From positions 1-64,000 of the forward strand of contig JAIXMN010000012.1 of NCBI GenBank assembly GCA_025716815.1: DNA of 64,000 nt. Direction: 5' to 3'. This DNA is from Dichotomocladium elegans (taxonomy: Eukaryota > Mucoromycota > Mucoromycetes > Mucorales > Lichtheimiaceae). The notes below the pieces were generated by a model, which was not told where the DNA came from, did not search any database, and was given only the letters and a program-made list of their open reading frames with translations. Of the stretch, positions 59,158 to 64,000 are shown piece by piece; position 1 is the first letter of the stretch, and each line of letters begins with the position of its first letter. The translations under genes and the position numbers were made by a program.

Positions 59158-59724
59158 TTAGTGCGTTGTCCAAAAGTTGCGATGATCCTCGGCGACTTCT
59201 TCCTCAAGTTGTGGAAACGGCCCGATGACACGGATTTTCCGTGTCGCGTGTTTAAGCACCTCTCGGCATGGCATCCCAAGCGTGGGATTTTCTCTGCTGC
59301 CTGCTGTAAATTCATGGAGCTTTGACTCTGGCATGGCATACACGATCGTCCCGATATTGGCCCAATAGATGCTTCCCGTACACATGGCGCATGGTTCAAC
59401 GCTTGTATAGAGCACGCAACGATACAAATAGTCCGGTGTAAAATTGGTGTCTATGTACATATCCAAAAAGGAGGAATGGTTACCTACTGCGCGCTGAAAC
59501 GTAGAGTACGTTTATTTTTGGTTACTTGCAACCCGTGCCAGTTCGCTTTCGGCGTGATGAACTGGACTATAGTTACATTGGGACAAGAGTATCTCGCCCT
59601 CTGGGCCCACAAGCACGCTACCGAAAGGATGGTGATTCAGTGTCATAGCACGTTTTGCGACCTTGATCGATTCTCGAAGGAATTTTAGCATCTCTTCGTG
59701 ACTAGGAATTTCTGCGGAGGACAT
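59158..59724 (-). CDS. CMP/dCMP-type nucleoside deaminase (guanine/tRNA-adenosine deaminase-like)
   Basis: Two exons (59526-59724 and 59158-59486) give 175 residues. The zinc motifs of the cytidine deaminase superfamily are complete: HAESEL near residue 60, with His and the catalytic Glu, and SVEPCAMCTGSIYWA near residue 105 with the two Cys. PFGSVLVGPEGEIL in the N-terminal part is typical of the guanine deaminase and TadA branch. The C-terminal extension NPTLGMPCREVLKH is seen in fungal nucleoside deaminases of unclear substrate. Both acceptors CAG near 59487-59496 were tested; only the one before TAGGTAACC keeps frame. Substrate (guanine, adenosine in tRNA or cytosine) is not decided. Confidence 0.88.
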
Positions 59725-60072
59725 TGTCGAGCTACGTTAGAGAGGCGACTGCTGTGTATTTGTGTGAGTGAAGAGGGGGAAAAAAAAAAGAGAAAGAGAA
59801 AAAAAAAATAAACGAGGAAACTTTTTGTCTTTGCTTTTGAAATACACGGAGAAGTGCTTCAACTTCGTATCACCCGAAGCCAAGGACACGTATAATGTTA
59901 TTGATAGGGAATGAGATAAAAGCCTTATCTTCATTACGGGCCGCGTTCTTTGAATAAGCGTCATTATGCATATGGAAGTATACTTTCATGCTGAAAAACC
60001 GGGAACTCAACCATTGTTCGCAAGGCTCAAAGAATTCTGTCAACAAAGCATAGATGGCTTCTTTTTTTAATT
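59725..60072. other. intergenic, nothing recognised
   Basis: 348-bp gap between two minus-strand genes, with A-runs near 59781-59810. Nothing else seen. Confidence 0.4.
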
Positions 60073-61363
60073 CTATGTTGAACCAGTCTCTGACTCCTGC
60101 TGTTGCCAACTCAACAATGGTGACTGAGATGACGTGGATGCTAATCCGCCTGCTGGTGCCTGTGCTGCTGGTGCTAGTGCTGCTTCTGTGGAAGTGTCCA
60201 GGTCGATTTGTGGTGTATCATCCTCATAATCGTCGTATTCGTGGATAGGATCACTCTGCAGCTCAGGTGATTCGAGCGCAGGTGATTGCATGGCTGGTGA
60301 TGAGAGCCCTGAATAATGTCCCGCGATGCCTGTGCTTGTCCCTGTAGCTTCTATCTCCACTATCTCCTCGTCTTCGTCCTCGTCTTCAGCCGCCGCCGCC
60401 GCCGCCGCAGCAGCAGCATCGTCCGCCTCAGCATCGGCAACTTCAGTCTCGGCCCCGGAAGGCGGTAGTGCGCCAGATGATTGATAAGATTTCATTGCCT
60501 CCTCATACTCTTCCATTTCTTTCCTGTACATGTCATAATATTTCTATTCCAATAGGACATCAAACGCCTGTCTTTGTCTCTCTCTTTCTCTCTATCTCTC
60601 TTGCCTGTTTTCCTTCTTTTGTCAGGTTTTTCCATTTTTGGCCTAGCAATTTCGTGACATCGCCCAGATTCTCTTGGGGAAACGCATCCTTGACCTTATC
60701 GCGCTCCAGTCGGCAAAAGAGAAAGAAAACATTGCCAGGACCTTTAGGGGCGTTGGGATCCTTCTTTTTCCTTGGCGTCTTGTCGGCTATTCTTGCACGT
60801 TTGCCACGGAAGCGGATTCCCTTTTTTTGGGCCGGCAGAATGAGGTTTATCTTTCTCTTTCTCTCTAGTTCTCCTTATCTCGTGCTGTCAACGCGAACAG
60901 ACCGAGAGGGAGTACCACTCACCAGATCAATCCCATCATGCGACAGAAGGTCTGAAACACCATCAGACTGGTCACTTTCTCGTCCGTTCTGCATCTTTTC
61001 CATGCGCTCCAGAAGGAACCTGTTTACGTATCGAAAAAACTGAGTAACGCTGTACTGCTCCTCCACCCCTGGGTTTCGGCACTTACGTGCGCTCTAGACG
61101 AAGTCGATTGATGCTCTTACGTGCTTTGTGGATCCTTATGTTGAGTACGTCATTTTCCTTTAAAAGTTGACAAAGTTTCAGCCATTAGAAGAGGATTCAT
61201 GCTAGCATTAAAACAGACGCTCTAATCTATTTACATCTTCTATTTCTCGGATCCGTCGCTTGAGATCCCTGTATTTGTCCTTGTACTTGTCTGCTAAAAA
61301 AGGCTGGCATTAGCAAGTGACGCGTCCGGGTAGCGATTATATGGGGTCAACACCTTCCGTCAT
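60073..61363 (-). CDS. HMG-box protein, Nhp10-like (INO80-type)
   Basis: Six exons (61354-61363, 61235-61293, 61087-61157, 60923-61019, 60605-60820, 60073-60543) give 307 residues. The first exon is 10 nt. Residues 1-80 form a basic coiled coil (KYRDLKRRIREIEDEN, RIHKARKSINRLRLER). After a basic stretch (FRGKRARIADKTPRKKK) an HMG box begins DPNAPKGPGNVFFLFCRLER, then LGQKWKNLTKEGKQKYYDMY. The coiled coil followed by one HMG box is the layout of Nhp10, an INO80 remodelling subunit. The C-terminus is acidic with Ala and Glu/Asp runs. The junction after KQ uses a GC donor (GCAAGA). The parts are not in one continuous frame, so the model depends on the splicing, but all junctions keep phase. Confidence 0.85.
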
Positions 61364-61665
61364 GCTGGATCGATGCAATGAGTCTCTTTGAAAGAGGATG
61401 GGGAGAAACACAGACAGAAAAGAAAAGGACTAGAAAAATAAGGAGGAAATAAAAAAGGGGGGGGGGAGAAGGAGTTTTTGCTTTTCGTTTAGCTGGGGTT
61501 GGGTAAGTTGTGCTGCATGGTATGTGCTCTGTGTGTGAGCGTCGGTCGCGCGCGCGCGCGCTCTCTCTCTCTCTGTGTGTGTGTCTCTCTCTCTCCCGCG
61601 GCAGACGCTAATCACAATGGGACTTTAAATTTAAGTGCACTTTTTTTTTTACTGTTCAAATCAAA
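61364..61665. other. intergenic with microsatellites
   Basis: Short gap between two minus-strand genes holding G-tracts (61457-61466), a (CG)n run at about 61548-61560 and (CT)n / (GT)n runs at 61561-61595. No gene seen. Confidence 0.6.
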
Positions 61666-63700
61666 TTAATTGATGGATAAGCCTACACCATCCTTTCCTA
61701 CAAACGATCCATGGAGTGTCAGTGCATTAAAGCTGCCGAGTGTCGCTCGACCCAACTCCAGCATAGTGCGTGCGTCGAGGATTAGCAAGTAGCATAGGTC
61801 GATATTGGCTTCGGTGGTCGAATTGACGATGGACAGGACAACGCCGTCGTCTTCATCATCGCTGTGCGGATTCGGTACGAAGACCGGCTCGGAGCAAGAT
61901 GCACCGGGTTGGTCCCACGTTCTAGCCGTGGTTTCTGGATGGACGTTGGGGCCCTCAAAGGGCCGGTCGAGGTCTACTTTGATCAGGCCATTGACGACCG
62001 CGCCAGCCGCATAACTTGGTGCATACCGCGACTCGCACACGCCGTAGAGATACCGGTATTTTTGCAAGTTTCGACGCTCGTCAAACCGCGGAAGCTCCAC
62101 ATCCGACGCAAGCACTTGGTAAGACGCTACCCGCCGCTGCTCAAAGTCCAGCATGCCTTTGAAGAGATACCCGCTCGTCCATCCCTCTGCCGTCCAGCGT
62201 GCCGTGCTGGATGTGTCTGGGAGCTGTCCGAGCCGATACCGTCGAACCTGGGAAGGAGCGATCTTGTTGCCCGCCTTGCCCTGGGCTTTCTTTTTTACCA
62301 CATACCGCACTGGCTTGACGTGCGGAATAGGATCTACGGCGTCACCATCACCACCACCAGCAGCAGCAGCAGTAGCAGCATCAAGCTTGCCGAGTTCAAA
62401 GCTGGCATCGACAATATCGGTATTTTCATAGATGCAATAATCGAGGTAAATCACCCGCTCGGTCTGACCACCAGGTAGCGTCACTAACTCGTCCCAGGCA
62501 TTCGCAGCATGGAATCCGAAACAGGGATCAGCTTCATATGTAGCAATATGGCGTTTCGTATGTCGGTCAATCACATGGAACAGAGTCCGTCGGTTGCTCT
62601 CCCAGTGAAATGTCTGGTATGCGTTAGAGTAGTAGAGGGCCGCCATCCCACCAAATCCATAGTAGTATGGAAAGTTGGGTATGATAATGTAGTTTTTGGT
62701 CATGTTGAACGAGTGAATGTACGCAGGCTTAAGCGTCTCCATTGTGTTCCATGACCCGAGATGGCGCCAGATCGGTTCATGGACAGTCGTGGTAGGCGGA
62801 CTCATTTCATCATCGCCGCTATTTGGTTCTTTCAGAAATGGCCGGATCGAAAATGTCTGGAAGCTTGGAATGGGGCCCAAGCGAACCATAAAGTTGACGT
62901 ACTCGTTCGTCTCACGATCATACTGATGATGCGATGCACACAGCAGACCCCATAGCTTCTTGTCGATATGGGAGTAGGTGAACATCTTGAGTGGTTCTAT
63001 ATGGAAAAAGTCAGTCCATCTCTCGGCATCGAGGGCGATGCAGTCTAGCACTAACTTAACGTGTCCTTATCAACCAATTGCAATGTATCAGCATCGCGCT
63101 TTATCACAAGCGCCTCGCCTCGTTTGACACCTGTCTCGGCCTCGAGATGTGGCCCAATCGGGAAGTTGGGTGTGATCGTGACATTGACGAGATCGTACTC
63201 TGGATCTTGCTCGAGTTTCCGTTTCGTGTCCTGATACTCAGACAGGTGGTAAAAGAAGGTCTGCATGCGACCAAAGATGGTTTTGCACGGATCAGGACCA
63301 AAAGTTAGCAGCGTCCTGTCGTTTTGACGGATACGATCTTCGAGTCCGTGAGATGTGTGTCGCGAGTTATACAGCACCGTCTGCCTCTCGCCCGAGACTT
63401 CAAAACGATGCAGCATGGCAAGACCATCGAATGGATGGGTAATATGGTGAGTGTCGCCGCGGCTATCCAGGATGTTATATCGGCCAGATCCTTAGTGGTG
63501 CTCATTAGAACAGCTCTTCCATGGACGTGCACTTTTTTCTCTACTATACCGGATCGGTAAAGAACACCATTGACCCAGGATGGGATAGTGCCCTGGATGG
63601 GGATCTCGACGGGTTCTTCTACAGCTGGGACGTTGGTAAAACCAAATGGAGAAGGGGCTGGTTCACCCGGCGTTGGGTTATGAGCGGCTGGAGTCTTCAT
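61666..63700 (-). CDS. carotenoid cleavage oxygenase
   Basis: Three exons (63550-63700, 63056-63490, 61666-62996) give 638 residues. Carotenoid oxygenases bind Fe(II) with four His and cut polyene chains to apocarotenoids. The family opening is present (PIQGTIPSWVNGVLYRSGSGRYNI), and later HPFDGLAMLHRFEV, LKMFTYSHIDKKLWGL, NYIIIPNFPYYY, CFGFHAANAWDE and a final LTLHGSF; the His residues in HPFDG, YSHID, FGFHAANAW and LTLHGSF are likely iron ligands. In Mucorales such enzymes make trisporoid sex pheromones from beta-carotene; that role is inferred from lineage. An Ala/Gly/Asp-rich insert near residue 430 is encoded by trinucleotide repeats. Confidence 0.93.
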
Positions 63701-63739
63701 ATGTAGAGAAGAGAGGAGAAGACGGTCTGCATTGTCCGG

Positions 63740-63746
63740 ATTTATA
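63740..63746 (-). promoter_or_regulatory. TATA box of the carotenoid oxygenase gene
   Basis: TATAAAT on the minus strand, 40 bp upstream of the start codon. The leader would be very short if this box is used. Confidence 0.5.
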
Positions 63747-64000
63747 TGGTCATGCAGGACGATCCGACCGAAGGGGGAGGTAGATAAAATTTTTCATTTC
63801 ATTGTGCCTTGTTTCCCCCCCCCCTCTCATGAATTTTCCAGTAATCAGGAGACGACTGCACACGCAGGCCGCCACTCCTCTGGTGGCCATCGATACCTGG
63901 TACGACATGATTTGGCATCCAGAACTCGCTTGGAATAAACATCAGTAATAAATTCGTCCCGTGTCCTCAAGGTTAAAGCGTCTCAAAGGCAAAGACCTTA
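63747..64000. other. upstream region, nothing recognised
   Basis: Promoter side of the carotenoid oxygenase gene with a C-tract near 63816-63824. No gene visible before the window ends. Confidence 0.4.

Overview
The window is nuclear DNA from an intron-rich filamentous fungus, most likely Mucoromycota and close to Mucorales. Reasons: short GT-AG introns with CTAAC-like branch sites; a complete fungal housekeeping set (septin CDC11, YPT6, EPL1, an SKT5-like Sel1 protein, a class III chitinase, VCX1); a carotenoid oxygenase; and transposons carrying a Fanzor gene. I joined exons by hand. Nearly every multi-exon model below keeps frame across all junctions, which is the main support for the gene structures.

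Layout. 0.6-5.3 kb: a divergent mitochondrial pair, phosphate carrier (-) and 2-oxoglutarate dehydrogenase E1 (+). 5.7-7.1 kb: a single-pass membrane protein. 7.1-9.5 kb: gene-poor, with the worn 3' end of a Fanzor-type transposon. 9.5-13.8 kb: an eight-exon protein joining a bromodomain to a protein kinase domain. 14-15.6 kb: a CofD/UPF0052 protein. 16.4-17.4 kb: an ArsC-like protein and its decayed tandem copy. 17.9-18.5 kb: a bHLH factor. 19.1-21.9 kb: a dynamin-related DNM1 gene. 22.2-25.4 kb: a decayed and rearranged Fanzor/Tc1-mariner-like element. 25.7-30 kb: EPL1 and a GH18 chitinase. 31.8-34.7 kb: a second DNM1 on the opposite strand. 35.5-45.3 kb: an SKT5-like protein, an ankyrin-DysF-FYVE protein and an ankyrin-DIL protein. 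47.2-50.8 kb: septin and Rab6/YPT6. 50.9-54.8 kb: a second Fanzor element with an apparently intact Fanzor gene. 54.9-63.7 kb: VCX1, a nucleoside deaminase, an NHP10-like HMG protein and a carotenoid oxygenase.

The most interesting system is the Fanzor family. The 52.3-54.5 kb gene encodes a predicted 709-residue TnpB-like nuclease with RuvC and zinc-ribbon residues. Just 3' of it lies a short region with two hairpins. The same region occurs, inverted, in the 22.2 kb element, where the stem bases differ but still pair while the loop and the linker are conserved. A loop-linker pseudoknot (GTTATC with GATAAC) is also kept. This is the pattern expected of a guide-scaffold (omega) RNA. The element ends share imperfect inverted repeats next to TA and clusters of TCGCA motifs.

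Many of the host genes act in membrane and polarity biology (two dynamins, septin, Rab6, FYVE, DIL, SKT5), but I see no operon-like logic; this is ordinary eukaryotic gene order. I found no rRNA, tRNA or CRISPR array.
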